Positions 52,098 to 61,301 of a stretch of DNA of 64,000 nt are shown one piece after another; within the stretch, counting starts at the first letter, position 1; every line of letters begins with the position of its first letter. The notes below the pieces were generated by a model. The model ran no database searches and was not told the DNA's origin. It saw only the letters and a program-made list of their open reading frames with translations. Made by a program: the position numbers and the translations under genes. Origin of the DNA: Sphingopyxis sp. USTB-05 (GTDB taxonomy: Bacteria > Pseudomonadota > Alphaproteobacteria > Sphingomonadales > Sphingomonadaceae); contig NZ_CP084712.1 in NCBI RefSeq assembly GCF_023822045.1, positions 2,294,001-2,358,000 of the forward strand, in the 5' to 3' direction.

Positions 52098-55000
52098 ATG
52101 ACCGATGACGGGGCGGCCTATATCGAGCTGCAGGTCACGACGCATTTCAGCTTCCTGCGCGGGGCCTCGTCGCCCGAGGAGCTCTTCACCGCCGCTGCCA
52201 TGCTCGGACTGCCCGCGCTCGGCGTCGCCGACCGGCACAGCGTCGCCGGGATCGTGCGCGCGTGGGACGCCGAGAAGGTTACCGGCGTTCGCGCGTTGAC
52301 CGGCACGCGCCTCAATCTTGCCGATGGCACGGCACTTCTCGTCTATCCAACCGACAAGATGGCCTATGGGCGGATGTGCCGGCTGCTCAGCGTCGGAAAG
52401 ACGCGCGCCGGCAAGGGCGCCTGCCATCTCGACTGGCCCGATCTCGAGGACTGGAACGAGGGTCTGCTTGCGATCCTGCTTCCCGACCGCGCCGATGGCG
52501 CAGCCGAGGCGGCGATCGCCCGCGCCAGTCGCATCTTCGGCGATCGCCTCTATCTCGCACTCACGATCCGGCGCCGCCCCGGCGACGCGATCAGGCTGCG
52601 CGATCTCGCAGCCTTGGCCGCCAAAGCGAAAGTGCCGACGCTCGCAACGGGCGACGTCCTCTATCACATGCCCGACCGGCGCCTGCTGCAGGATGTCGTC
52701 ACCTGCATCCGGGAGAAATGCACGATCGACGAGCTTGGTGATCGCCGCGAGCGCTTCGCCGACCGCCACATCAAGACGGCGGCCGAGATGGAGCGCCTGT
52801 TCCGCCGCTACCTCAAGGACAGCTCGCCGGTCGCCCGCACGGTCGATTTCGCGGCGCGCTGCACCTTCAGTCTCGAAGAACTGCGTTACCAATATCCCGA
52901 CGAGATCCAGGTTCCTGGACGCACCCCGCAGGAGGAGCTTGAGCGGCTGACATGGGAGAAGGCTCCCGTCCGCTACCCCGAAGGCGTCAGCACCGAGGTC
53001 CGCACTCAGCTCGAGCATGAGCTGCGATTGATCGGAGAACTCGATTACGCCCCCTATTTCCTGACGGTTCACTCGATCGTCGCCGAAGCCCGCCGCCGCG
53101 AGATTCTCTGCCAAGGCCGCGGCAGCGCGGCGAACAGCGCGGTCTGTTACGTCCTTGGTATCACTTCGATCGATCCGGTGCGGTCCGAACTCCTGTTCGA
53201 ACGCTTCGTCAGCGCCGAGCGCCGGGAGCCGCCCGATATCGATGTCGACTTCGAGCATGAGCGGCGCGAGGAAATCATCCAGTGGATCTACGAGACCTAT
53301 GGCCGGACCCGCAGCGCGCTGACCGCAGTCGTCACGCGTTATCGTTCGCGCGGCGCCGTCCGCGAAGTCGGCAAGGCGCTCGGGCTTAGCGAAGACATCA
53401 CCGCGGGGCTCGCCGGCGCGGTCTGGGGTTACAGCCGCGAGGGCGTCGAGGAAAAGCATGCCGAAGCGCTGAACCTCGACCTCGGGGACAAGCGCCTCGC
53501 GCTGACGCTCGAGCTCGCGCGCACGCTCATCAACACGCCCCGCCACCTTTCGCAGCACCCCGGCGGCTTCGTGCTGACGCGCGACCGGCTAGACGAACTC
53601 GTGCCAATCGAGCCCGCCGCGATGGAAGACCGGCAGGTCATCGAATGGGACAAGGACGACATCGACGCCCTCGGTTTCATGAAGGTCGACATCCTTGCTT
53701 TGGGGATGCTGAGCTGCATGCGCCGTGCCTTCGAATTCCTGCACGATCACAAAGGACTGAAGCACGATCTTTCCACCATTCCCGCGGAAGATCCCGCGAC
53801 CTATGCGATGATCCGCAAAGCCGACACGCTGGGCGTTTTCCAGATCGAGAGCCGCGCCCAGATGGCGTCGATCCCGCTCATGGCGCCGCGCACCTTCTAC
53901 GATCTCGTCATTCAGGTCGCGATCGTCCGGCCGGGCCCGATCCAGGGCGACATGGTCCATCCCTATCGCCGCCGCCGAAACGGACAGGAGGAGGTGACTT
54001 ACCCGACCCCCGAACTCAGGCGCGTGCTTGAGAAGACGCTGGGGGTCCCGCTCTTCCAAGAGCAGGCGATGCGCGTCGCGATCGAATGCGCCGGCTTCAC
54101 CCCGAGCGAGGCCGATCTCCTCCGCCGCGCGATGGCGACCTTCAAACTCACCGGCGGGGTCAGCCATTTCCGCGACAAGCTGATCGATGGCATGGTCGGC
54201 CGCGGCTACGACCGCGAGTTTGCCGAAAAGACCTTCAAGCAGATCGAGGGTTTCGGCTCCTACGGCTTTCCCGAAAGCCACGCCGCGAGCTTCGCGCTCA
54301 TCGCCTATGCCTCGTCGTGGATGAAATGCCATCATCCCGACGCATTCTGCGCCGCGCTGCTCAACGCCCAGCCGATGGGTTTTTACGCGCCCGCGCAGAT
54401 CGTCCGCGATGCCCGCAATCATGGCGTCGAGATCAGGCCCATCGATGTCAATCACAGCCGCTGGGACTGCACACTCGAAGAAGCGGCCAACGGCAAATAT
54501 CATGCGGTGCGCCTGGGTCTGCGCATGGTCCGCGGTCTCGCCAATGAGGATGGCGCCGCGGTCGCCACGGCCCGTGCCGGCGAGCCCTATAGCAGCGCCG
54601 AGGAAATCCAGCGCCGCGCCGGGGTCGGGCGCGGCGCGCTCGACCGGATCGGCGACGCGGACGGCTTCGCCTCGCTCGGAAGCTCGCGCCGGGAAGGGCT
54701 ATGGGAAGTGAAGGGCCTCGGACCTGCCGCCCTTCCCCTCTTTCAGGCTGCCGACGAACGCGCCGGACGTCTCCAGCGCGAAGCGCTGGAACCCGAAACG
54801 CTGCTCGCGCCGATGGGCGAAGGCGCCGAGGTCGTCGAGGACTATAGAGCGTCCGGTCTGTCACTCAGGGCCCATCCCCTCGCCTTCCTGCGCGACGAGC
54901 TTCGCTCGCGAAAGATCATCACGTGCCGGGAGCTTCACGGCATCAAGGACGGCCGCTGGGTCAACCTCGCCGGGGTCGTTCTCGTCCGCCAGAAGCCGGG

Positions 55001-55418
55001 CTCGGCAAAGGGCGTCATGTTCATCACCCTCGAAGACGAGACCGAGGTCGCGAACCTCGTCGTGTGGACCAATGTCTTCGAGAAATATCGCCCCGTGGTC
55101 CTCGGCGCCGCGATGATGGGTGTGCGCGGTCAGGTTCAGCGCGAGGGCGAGGTCATCCATATCGTCGCGCAAAGGCTCGACGACCTCTCCCCGCTGCTCG
55201 CGAGCGTCGGGCAGCGCAAGGACATCGCCGATATCTACAAGGTAGGCCGCGCCGACGTCGTCAAGAGCCCCGTGGGTCCCGACCCGCGCGATCCGGAGAC
55301 GAAGCCGCTCGGCCGCAATCCGCGCGACATCTATATTCCCGACCTCCGCCTCGGGTCCGGTATCATTCCCGGCCAACCCACCGAGGGCATCAAGATCAAG
55401 CCACGGGATTTCCGTTAG
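52098..55418 (+). CDS. dnaE2: DnaE2, error-prone DNA polymerase III alpha subunit
   Basis: About 1106 aa from the ATG at 52098; an in-frame TTG at 52062 would add 12 residues, and neither has a clear ribosome site. An N-terminal PHP domain ([20 protein letters not shown]) and catalytic palm stretches [17 protein letters not shown] and [16 protein letters not shown] (catalytic Asp residues) are visible. [40 protein letters not shown] and a C-terminal OB-fold ([20 protein letters not shown]) follow. Length and order match DnaE2/ImuC. It does the mutagenic synthesis of the ImuA-ImuB-DnaE2 mutasome. Confidence 0.95.
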   Translation: MTDDGAAYIELQVTTHFSFLRGASSPEELFTAAAMLGLPALGVADRHSVAGIVRAWDAEKVTGVRALTGTRLNLADGTALLVYPTDKMAYGRMCRLLSVGKTRAGKGACHLDWPDLEDWNEGLLAILLPDRADGAAEAAIARASRIFGDRLYLALTIRRRPGDAIRLRDLAALAAKAKVPTLATGDVLYHMPDRRLLQDVVTCIREKCTIDELGDRRERFADRHIKTAAEMERLFRRYLKDSSPVARTVDFAARCTFSLEELRYQYPDEIQVPGRTPQEELERLTWEKAPVRYPEGVSTEVRTQLEHELRLIGELDYAPYFLTVHSIVAEARRREILCQGRGSAANSAVCYVLGITSIDPVRSELLFERFVSAERREPPDIDVDFEHERREEIIQWIYETYGRTRSALTAVVTRYRSRGAVREVGKALGLSEDITAGLAGAVWGYSREGVEEKHAEALNLDLGDKRLALTLELARTLINTPRHLSQHPGGFVLTRDRLDELVPIEPAAMEDRQVIEWDKDDIDALGFMKVDILALGMLSCMRRAFEFLHDHKGLKHDLSTIPAEDPATYAMIRKADTLGVFQIESRAQMASIPLMAPRTFYDLVIQVAIVRPGPIQGDMVHPYRRRRNGQEEVTYPTPELRRVLEKTLGVPLFQEQAMRVAIECAGFTPSEADLLRRAMATFKLTGGVSHFRDKLIDGMVGRGYDREFAEKTFKQIEGFGSYGFPESHAASFALIAYASSWMKCHHPDAFCAALLNAQPMGFYAPAQIVRDARNHGVEIRPIDVNHSRWDCTLEEAANGKYHAVRLGLRMVRGLANEDGAAVATARAGEPYSSAEEIQRRAGVGRGALDRIGDADGFASLGSSRREGLWEVKGLGPAALPLFQAADERAGRLQREALEPETLLAPMGEGAEVVEDYRASGLSLRAHPLAFLRDELRSRKIITCRELHGIKDGRWVNLAGVVLVRQKPGSAKGVMFITLEDETEVANLVVWTNVFEKYRPVVLGAAMMGVRGQVQREGEVIHIVAQRLDDLSPLLASVGQRKDIADIYKVGRADVVKSPVGPDPRDPETKPLGRNPRDIYIPDLRLGSGIIPGQPTEGIKIKPRDFR

Positions 55419-55531
55419 CTTTCAAATGGCAGGCGGCGGAACTCGACATGGTTTCAGGGGTCTAGATCATGAGGGGCCAGCGCATGCCCCGCCAAGGTCG
55501 GCCAGGCACGCAACCAAATGGAGTGATGCCG

Positions 55532-55975
55532 ATGAACCGCCTGATGATCCTTCCCCTCGCAGCCGCAACCGCCATGGTAAGTGCCTGCGCCTCCACAGGC
55601 AGCAGCTACGCCTATGACGACGGCGGCTATGGCTATTATGATCGTGCCTATTACGACCAATATGGCCGCTACGACTATGACCGCCCCGATCCGCGCTACA
55701 GCGGCTATTATGCGGAGAATTACTATCGCAACGACCGACGCTATCGCGAACGCCGCCTCAACGACAACGACCGGATCTATCGCGGCCGCGACAATAAATA
55801 TTACTGCCGCCGAAACGACGGGTCGACCGGACTGATCGTCGGCGGGATCGCCGGCGGCGTGCTCGGTAACGTCATCGCCGACGGCAGGTCGGAAACGCTG
55901 GGCACCGTGATCGGTGCCATCGGCGGCGCAGCCGTCGGGCGCGAAATCGATCGCAGCAATGTGCGCTGCCGATAG
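55532..55975 (+). CDS. Glycine-zipper 2TM lipoprotein
   Basis: About 147 aa from the ATG at 55532 (GGAG 8 bases upstream). A lipoprotein signal with lipobox VSAC (MILPLAAATAMVSACAST) is followed by a Tyr/Asp/Arg-rich low-complexity stretch and a C-terminal glycine zipper (LIVGGIAGGVLGNVIADG, TVIGAIGGAAVGREI) as in the 17-kDa surface antigen family. Probably outer-membrane anchored with a structural or envelope-stress role. A terminator follows at 56063-56093. Confidence 0.88.
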   Translation: MNRLMILPLAAATAMVSACASTGSSYAYDDGGYGYYDRAYYDQYGRYDYDRPDPRYSGYYAENYYRNDRRYRERRLNDNDRIYRGRDNKYYCRRNDGSTGLIVGGIAGGVLGNVIADGRSETLGTVIGAIGGAAVGREIDRSNVRCR

Positions 55976-56062
55976 TCGCAAAATAATCGACGGCCGTTGG
56001 AACGATCTGGCGGTCAGCGCGTATCTACTTTGCAAGCTCGGGTCTCAGGACCCGACTTCAGG

Positions 56063-56093
56063 AAAGCCCCGCAGCCTTGTGCAGCGGGGCTTT
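56063..56093 (+). terminator. Intrinsic terminator after the glycine-zipper lipoprotein
   Basis: AAAGCCCCGC (56063-56072) pairs perfectly with GCGGGGCTTT (56084-56093) around an 11-base loop, followed by ACCTTTTT. It lies 88 bp after the lipoprotein stop. Confidence 0.85.
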
Positions 56094-56240
56094 ACCTTTT
56101 TGGGCGTCGGATGCGCCCCACTTCCAACTTTGTTAACGCTCGGGGTCTAGGCTGAGCGTGCGGGATTTCAGGAGGTTCGGCCGTCCGCAGGTGGAACCGG
56201 TCCTCCCGGTGGGCGGTAATTCTCGGCAAGGAGCTGAGCG

Positions 56241-57365
56241 ATGTCGACCCCGGTCAAATATTCACCCGATGCGATCGAGATCGAGCTGATCCGAAGTCTC
56301 TACGATGGCCTGCTGCCCTCGCTCGTGATGTCGCTCGGCTTTCTCATCTGCGGGGCGCTGATCATCGAACAATCGGGCGACATGCTGATCGCGGGACCCT
56401 ATGCGATCGGCGTCCTCGCCTCGATCGCCCGGCTCCTCGTCGCCTCGTGCGACGCAGCTGCCGCGGATAATCCCGCGATCACACTCGGTGAGGCCCGCCG
56501 GCTCGAGCGCCGCTATGCGGCGAGCTATATCGTCTTTGCAGCCATGCTCGGCTTCTTCGCGGCGCGCGCGCTTGCCCTCCCCGATCCAGCCATCGACAAG
56601 CTCGCGATCTGTCTCGTCATCGGCTATGCGGCGGGCGTCGCGGCGGGGACGAGCCTTCGCCCGCGCATCGCCATCGCCGCGCTCCTTCTCGCCGTCATGC
56701 CGCCGGTCGTCACGATGCTCGTTGCCGGAAAGCCACTCCACATCGCGACCGCGCTGATGACCGCCGCTTTCCTAGCGGGCGGTATCTTCAGCTTGCGCAA
56801 ACGACACGCCCGCGCCCTCGACGACATTGGCCGGCGGCTCACCTTCGCCTCGCTCGCGCGAAGCGACGGGCTCACGGACTTGCCCAACCGGCTGGCGCTG
56901 CGCGAATGGTTCGACCGCCATGTACGCGCCGCTAAGCTCCGCCCGATCGCACTACACTGCCTCGACCTCAACGGCTTCAAACCTGTGAACGACAGCTTCG
57001 GCCATCCCGTCGGCGACGCGTTGCTCACCGCGGTCGCGAGAAGAATTTCGGGAACCTTGCGCGAAGGCGACATTGCCGCGCGGCTGGGAGGCGACGAGTT
57101 CGTGATCATCCAGCTTCAGATCGGCAATCCTGACGAGGCCTATATGCTCGCGGAACGCGTCGCAGCCTCGATCGCGCGTCCCTTTGCCGTCGGAAGCCAT
57201 GATATCCGCGTCTCGGCGTCGATCGGTTACATCGTCTGCGACGACCTGTCGCGCGACCTTGAACAACTGATCAGCCTCGCCGACGAGGCGCTCTACACCG
57301 CAAAGCGAAGCGGCCGCGGCATATGCCGATATCAGGACGCTGCCGAGGTACAGGCAGCGGCTTAA
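56241..57365 (+). CDS. Membrane diguanylate cyclase (GGDEF)
   Basis: A 374-aa protein with about six membrane helices in the first ~185 residues (LVMSLGFLICGALIIEQSGD, AASYIVFAAMLGFFAARALA, IAIAALLLAVMPPVVTMLVA), then a GGDEF domain. The active-site motif is exact (Gly283-Phe287, RLGGDEFVII), and an RxxD product-inhibition site (REGD) sits 5 residues before it. It should make c-di-GMP and be feedback-inhibited. ATG at 56241 with AAGGAG upstream. The N-terminal membrane part is probably a MASE-type sensor. Confidence 0.93.
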   Translation: MSTPVKYSPDAIEIELIRSLYDGLLPSLVMSLGFLICGALIIEQSGDMLIAGPYAIGVLASIARLLVASCDAAAADNPAITLGEARRLERRYAASYIVFAAMLGFFAARALALPDPAIDKLAICLVIGYAAGVAAGTSLRPRIAIAALLLAVMPPVVTMLVAGKPLHIATALMTAAFLAGGIFSLRKRHARALDDIGRRLTFASLARSDGLTDLPNRLALREWFDRHVRAAKLRPIALHCLDLNGFKPVNDSFGHPVGDALLTAVARRISGTLREGDIAARLGGDEFVIIQLQIGNPDEAYMLAERVAASIARPFAVGSHDIRVSASIGYIVCDDLSRDLEQLISLADEALYTAKRSGRGICRYQDAAEVQAAA

Positions 57366-57432
57366 AAACGGCCAGGGAGCAGCAACATCCGTTCACGTCG
57401 CGCGTTGGTGCTGCGAGGGGGATCGAGGATGA

Positions 57433-57930
57433 ATGATGCCCCGTATTCTATTGCTCATGACGTCCGTCCTCGCAATCGGTGCCGCCACCCTTTCGCTCCA
57501 GTCCTGCGGCAGCGAACCGGTTGAGGCCGCACCGCCGGAAGCAGCGACGAGCGCGCTCGTCACGCTTCCCGATGGATCGACGATGGCGGCAGCATCCGGA
57601 TCGCTCACGCGCGAGATGGCCGATTGGCTTGCATCGCGCGATGGCCAAAGCGAGACATTCACTTTTCATGGCTTCGACGAAGACAGGCCCAAATTGACGA
57701 GCATCGGTCTCGGCCGAGCCGCGGACCTCGCCACCGTCCTTCGCGCGGCTCCGGCCGCGACGATCGAAATCGCCGGCGACGAAGCCCAGATCAGCCTCCT
57801 CGCCCATTTGCTCGAGGATCGCGGCATCGCATCCGAACGGATGAAGATCGTCCCGGCGGCCGGGATCGGAACGGCGATGCTGACGCTCCATCGCGGCTCC
57901 ATGTCTCCGCTGATGACGGCAAAGTCCTGA
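57433..57930 (+). CDS. Putative exported lipoprotein
   Basis: A 165-aa protein with a lipoprotein-like signal: hydrophobic ILLLMTSVLAIGAATLSL, then LQSC as lipobox and an Ala/Glu/Pro-rich linker. The rest (TFTFHGFDEDRPKLTSIGLG, IEIAGDEAQISLLAHLLEDR) has the alternating strand-helix pattern and NxxL/RA stretches of an OmpA-like or BON-like domain, but I cannot assign a family. ATG at 57433 or 57436. It follows the diguanylate cyclase by 67 bp; function unknown. Confidence 0.7.
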   Translation: MMPRILLLMTSVLAIGAATLSLQSCGSEPVEAAPPEAATSALVTLPDGSTMAAASGSLTREMADWLASRDGQSETFTFHGFDEDRPKLTSIGLGRAADLATVLRAAPAATIEIAGDEAQISLLAHLLEDRGIASERMKIVPAAGIGTAMLTLHRGSMSPLMTAKS

Positions 57931-57958
57931 ACCTCTATGAGGTGAATGAAGGCCAGCT

Positions 57959-58372
57959 TTAGCCTGCCAAGTCCTCGAACCACCGCGCGTAGGGCGTGTT
58001 GACTGCCATATGCCGGTTATAGTCCGGGGCTCCATCGTCCCACCACACCGGTCCGCGCTCGCCAAGCGCGCGTTTCGACCGATCGATCGCCGAGCGGGCC
58101 CGCCGAAGCGCGACGCCATCCCTTGCTGCGAGCGCCGTTCGCACGTTCCGCCGGGCAGTCATTAGTTCGGAAACAAGTCGCTCGCGCTGGCCAGGCTCAA
58201 GCGCCGGGTTCGACATACGCCAAAGGCGGCCGCGAATGACGAAATAGCGGCCGTCGGGGGTGACTTGGATTGTGTCGGGCCGCTGCTCAGACACGGCCGA
58301 AAAAGGAAGGCGATATAGTCGTGTGCCGGCGACCGAGGGGTTTGTGATCGCCGGCACCCGTGAGGATGGCAA
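57959..58372 (-). CDS. Conserved hypothetical protein
   Basis: A 137-aa cytoplasmic protein. TIQVTPDGRYFVIRGRLWRM and the C-terminal GPVWWDDGAPDYNRHMAVNT, YARWFEDLAG are strongly conserved-looking stretches that I have seen in sphingomonad and rhizobial hypothetical proteins. No catalytic motif is evident. The middle is a charged helix. The start may be internal (the first ~30 residues look less conserved). Convergent with the lipoprotein gene at 57433. Confidence 0.78.
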   Translation of the reverse strand: MPSSRVPAITNPSVAGTRLYRLPFSAVSEQRPDTIQVTPDGRYFVIRGRLWRMSNPALEPGQRERLVSELMTARRNVRTALAARDGVALRRARSAIDRSKRALGERGPVWWDDGAPDYNRHMAVNTPYARWFEDLAG

Positions 58373-58400
58373 AGTCGGAAACTTCGGCCATCCCGGAAAC

Positions 58401-58571
58401 TCAGGGCAATGTGCGGCGTCCGCGCCCGAATACGAAGGCGACGATGAAGAGGACGACGCCGATCACGAGCAAGATCTTGGCGAAGTCGGCCGAAAGGCCG
58501 GCGATGCCGCCGAAGCCGAGAAGCGCCGCGACGAGCGCGACGACGGCAAAGATGATAGCCCATCTGAACAT
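58401..58571 (-). CDS. DUF1328 (YtjA-like) small membrane protein
   Basis: A 56-aa protein with two membrane helices: [40 protein letters not shown] and [11 protein letters not shown]. These match the DUF1328/YtjA family of small stress-related membrane proteins. The gene is short but has the full family length. An EcfG-type promoter sequence lies about 100 bp upstream (58670-58694), which supports stress induction. Confidence 0.92.
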   Translation of the reverse strand: MFRWAIIFAVVALVAALLGFGGIAGLSADFAKILLVIGVVLFIVAFVFGRGRRTLP

Positions 58572-58939
58572 GATAAATCTCCCGTCTGGACGCAGTCCGC
58601 CAGTCGCCCGACCGCGTGAGCGGGGGACGGTGAAAGCTGCGCCGATTCATCCGTGGTGGATGTCCGGGTAACGCTGGCTCGTTTAGAAAGTTCCGCGCCG
58701 AGCGCGCCTCCGCATCCCCGGAATAACCTGTGTTAATCCGAAAAATTTTCTCGGGAACGCTTGCCGTCGTCGGCGCGTCATTCGGGGTTGAGAGCGCCAC
58801 TCCGCTCAACCGGCGAAAGAGGTATCGAAGGCAAGGTGCCGACAGAATCGCGGCACAGACAGGCGCAGATTGCTGCGCCTTCTGGGCCGGGCCGCAGCTC
58901 CCGCGCGGCCCGGCTTCGCGAGCGCAGACACAGGAGACC
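58572..58939. other. Divergent intergenic region between DUF1328 and DUF3606 genes
   Basis: 368 bp without a supported gene. It contains a good EcfG-type promoter on the minus strand (58670-58694) and a weaker plus-strand look-alike (GGAAC at 58754, 17-bp spacer, CGTC at 58776). GC-rich inverted sequences lie near 58880-58920 just before the DUF3606 ribosome site. Confidence 0.5.
58670..58694 (-). promoter_or_regulatory. EcfG (general stress sigma) type promoter
   Basis: On the minus strand GGAAC (58694-58690), a 16-bp spacer and CGTT (58673-58670) match the alphaproteobacterial EcfG consensus GGAAC-N16/17-CGTT exactly. It lies about 100 bp upstream of the DUF1328 start codon and reads toward it. 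Confidence 0.7.
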
Positions 58940-59125
58940 ATGATGGCGGATGACAAGAGACTGACGGGCGCCTCCGATCGCGATCGGATCAGCCTTTCCG
59001 AAGATTATGAGATCCGCGATTGGAGCGAGAGCCTCGGCGTGGGCGAAGAAGAACTTCGCGAGGCTGTCGATGCTGTCGGAAACAGCGCGGACGCGGTCCG
59101 CGCCTATCTGAACCACGGCCGATGA
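58940..59125 (+). CDS. DUF3606 domain protein
   Basis: A 61-aa protein from the ATG at 58940 with AGGAGACC upstream. RISLSEDYEIRDWSESLGVG and EELREAVDAVGNSADAVRAY match the DUF3606 family of small soluble proteins, common in Alphaproteobacteria and often stress-induced. The stop overlaps the next gene (ATGA). Function unknown. Confidence 0.85.
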   Translation: MMADDKRLTGASDRDRISLSEDYEIRDWSESLGVGEEELREAVDAVGNSADAVRAYLNHGR

Positions 59126-59388
59126 CTCGGGACACTGCAGCAACGGCTCCGGTCGAGCGGATAGCCAGGGTCCTTGCCGGACATGAGCTCAGCCGGAACG
59201 GCGAAGGCGAACTGCGGTCGGCGGCCGATGCCGTCGACATGCTCTGGCCGGAGTATACCGCCGCGGCGCTCGCTATCCTCAAGACGATGCGGGAGCCGAG
59301 CGGGCGCATGCTGGCAGTCGGGGATGCCGGGGTGTGGGAAAGAATGATCACCGCGGCGATCGAGGACGAGACGATCTCCGAGAGCTGA
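59122..59388 (+). CDS. Hypothetical protein, coupled to DUF3606 gene
   Basis: An 88-aa soluble helical protein (VERIARVLAGHELSRNGEGE, ADAVDMLWPEYTAAALAILK). No family I can name with confidence. The ATG at 59122 overlaps the DUF3606 stop by 4 bp, which argues for a real, translationally coupled gene. Confidence 0.7.
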   Translation: MTRDTAATAPVERIARVLAGHELSRNGEGELRSAADAVDMLWPEYTAAALAILKTMREPSGRMLAVGDAGVWERMITAAIEDETISES

Positions 59389-59431
59389 TCGTTCAGCCAC
59401 GCGACACGAGGCCGGTGGTAAAGCCGCCGAT

Positions 59432-60052
59432 ATGCCTCTCACCACCGATCTCCCTTGGGAGCAACTCGCGATCTATGCGGCTGGCGCCGCGCTCGTCTTG
59501 ATCCTGCTGTTCAAGATCCCCTATGTCGGCCGCGTGCTGCGCGGCCTCTTCTCCTTCGCGCTTCTCGCCTTCGCGATCTTCCTCATTCTTCAGCACGCCC
59601 CCTTCGATCCGAACCTCGGCCGCCTCACCGCGGCGATTGGTCTCGATCGACAGCAGGTCGTCGGCAGCGAGGTGCGCATTCCCATGGCGCGCGACGGACA
59701 TTTCTGGGTCGATGCCGAAATCAATGGCGTTAAGCGAAGGATGCTCGTCGACAGCGGCGCCACCGTGACCGCGCTATCGCAGGAGACCGCCCGCGCAGCC
59801 GGGGTCGAGGCCGATGCAACGCTGCTGCCGCTCCTGATGCAGACCGCGAACGGGACGGTGCGGGCCGAGGCCGGAACGGTCGATGCGCTCGCGGTCGGCG
59901 CCATCGAGGTACAGCGGCTGAAGGTCGTGATCTCACCCGCTCTCGGCAATACGGATGTGCTCGGCATGAATTTCCTGTCGCAGCTCGCCGCCTGGCGCGT
60001 CGAGGGCCGCACGCTCTTCCTTGTTCCTCAACCCGCCGACGTCGACCCCTGA
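59432..60052 (+). CDS. Membrane-anchored retropepsin-like aspartic protease (clan AA)
   Basis: A 206-aa protein. Two N-terminal membrane helices (LAIYAAGAALVLILLFKIPY; LFSFALLAFAIFLILQHAPF) are followed by a retroviral-type protease fold. The catalytic motif is LVDSGATVTALS, and the conserved end is NTDVLGMNFLSQLAAWRVEG. This matches the TIGR02281/PerP-like clan AA group in Alphaproteobacteria, thought to act in the periplasm as a dimer. Substrate unknown. Confidence 0.9.
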   Translation: MPLTTDLPWEQLAIYAAGAALVLILLFKIPYVGRVLRGLFSFALLAFAIFLILQHAPFDPNLGRLTAAIGLDRQQVVGSEVRIPMARDGHFWVDAEINGVKRRMLVDSGATVTALSQETARAAGVEADATLLPLLMQTANGTVRAEAGTVDALAVGAIEVQRLKVVISPALGNTDVLGMNFLSQLAAWRVEGRTLFLVPQPADVDP

Positions 60053-60076
60053 TAGACACGGCACGGATTCGCCTTT

Positions 60077-60091
60077 GTTCCATTTTTGTTC
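60077..60091. promoter_or_regulatory. SOS (LexA) box upstream of the SRAP/AlkB operon
   Basis: GTTCCATTTTTGTTC is an exact GTTC-N7-GTTC, the alphaproteobacterial LexA site. It lies 37 bp upstream of the ATG at 60128, the first gene of a five-gene run containing two SRAP genes and an alkB-like gene. Confidence 0.82.
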
Positions 60092-60127
60092 TATGTTCCG
60101 TGACCGACTCGCAACGAAAGACCGGCC

Positions 60128-60571
60128 ATGGGTGACGTAATCCCGTTCGACAGATCCGAAGGTGACGACCGCATCGGCGGCCATGCTGCCGCCAATGATT
60201 TTTTCGCACCCGGCGGTTTTCTCGCCGCGATCAATGCGGTCCATATCACCGGCGCGCATCTCGCGCGCGCGATCGAGACGATCCGGCATCTTGTGGTGAA
60301 GAGCCCGAGCGACATTGCGGAGCATGGCCGTCTGCTTGAGCGCTTCGCGCGCGAGCAGGGACTCGGTGATCACGGCGGCGCCGCGCTCCACGCGCGCGCA
60401 ATCGCCCTCGATCGCTGGGCGCAGGAATTCGACCCGTTCGGCGAGAGCGACATCAGCGGCTTCTACGCCGCCGGCGGCAGCGCCCCGCTCGTCGAAACCG
60501 AGATCGGTCTCGGATTCGAGCCGGCGAGCTTTGCGGAACAAGTCCAAAAATGGACGAAGATTTTCGCCTGA
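60128..60571 (+). CDS. Hypothetical protein, first gene of an SOS-box operon
   Basis: A 147-aa soluble helical protein (MGDVIPFDRSEGDDRIGGHA, RAIETIRHLVVKSPSDIAEH, LHARAIALDRWAQEFDPFGE). I recognise no family. The exact SOS box 37 bp upstream, and the SRAP genes that follow 10 bp later, suggest a DNA-damage role. No membrane segment or signal peptide. Confidence 0.78.
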   Translation: MGDVIPFDRSEGDDRIGGHAAANDFFAPGGFLAAINAVHITGAHLARAIETIRHLVVKSPSDIAEHGRLLERFAREQGLGDHGGAALHARAIALDRWAQEFDPFGESDISGFYAAGGSAPLVETEIGLGFEPASFAEQVQKWTKIFA

Positions 60572-60581
60572 AGCCCGAGAG

Positions 60582-61241
60582 ATGAGCCGCCTCTACACCC
60601 TTGCCGCCACGGCTTCGGACGTCGCCGATCATTTCGGCGCCGGCGGCTTTACCGATATCGCCGTTCCCTCGGAGACGATCGAGGCCCTCCCCGGCCTCGT
60701 CGTCCACGAAACGAACGGCCGGCGGCACCTTCGCCAGATGCTCTGGGGCTTCCCGCGCCTCACCCGCGAGATGCGGCTGCGCGGCGATCCGCCGGGCCGC
60801 ATCGGCCTCGTCGCCGATCTCACCAACCCGATGTGGGAAGGTCTCGTCGTCGAGCCCCGCTATCGCTGCCTCATTCCGCTGACGCACTTCGCGAACCCCA
60901 ACGGCTCGCCCGGCGAGAAGACACGCAGTTGGTTCTCTGCCGAAGGCCAGCCGATCATGGCCTGGGCGGGCTTCGCCAAGAACACCCCCGAATTGGGTCC
61001 CGTTTACGCCGGCATGACGATGGACGCGAACGAGCTCGTGCATCCCACCAACGATCGCATGCCCGTCCTCCTCATGCCCCATGAATATGAACGCTGGCTC
61101 CACGGCTCGATCAAGGATGTCATCGGCTTCCAGTTTCGTCCGCCACCGCCCGCAGAAAATTTTGTCGCCGAGCATACCGACGATCTTTGGCGCAGCGGCA
61201 AATTGCCGCCGAGCGCGCGGCCCCAGCAAGCGCTGCTCTAG
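60582..61241 (+). CDS. SRAP (YedK/HMCES) family protein lacking the catalytic residues
   Basis: A 219-aa SRAP-domain protein from the ATG at 60582. The fold is clear: QMLWGFPRLT, YRCLIPLTHFANP, IMAWAGFAKN and DRMPVLLMPHEYERWL. The active site is not intact. Position 2 is Ser (MSRLY) instead of the Cys that forms the thiazolidine link to abasic DNA. The usual Glu after RCLIP is Asn105, and the His before DRMP is Asn157. It cannot form the normal crosslink. It sits immediately before an intact paralogue, so it may have a structural or regulatory role. Confidence 0.88.
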   Translation: MSRLYTLAATASDVADHFGAGGFTDIAVPSETIEALPGLVVHETNGRRHLRQMLWGFPRLTREMRLRGDPPGRIGLVADLTNPMWEGLVVEPRYRCLIPLTHFANPNGSPGEKTRSWFSAEGQPIMAWAGFAKNTPELGPVYAGMTMDANELVHPTNDRMPVLLMPHEYERWLHGSIKDVIGFQFRPPPPAENFVAEHTDDLWRSGKLPPSARPQQALL

Positions 61242-61301
61242 CAGAGCGCCGTTTCCCCCCATGCCCTTCCTTCCCGGCTCGATGCTGATAGACTGACGTC
61301 C

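Noticed and set aside
51981..53558. 525-codon minus-strand open frame over the start of dnaE2
   Set aside because: The plus strand encodes an unmistakable DnaE2 with catalytic motifs; the antisense frame shows no family pattern and is a GC-rich shadow.
56192..56217. EcfG-like promoter before the diguanylate cyclase gene
   Set aside because: GGAAC is present with a 16-bp spacer, but the -10 reads CGGT rather than CGTT, which is too weak to claim.
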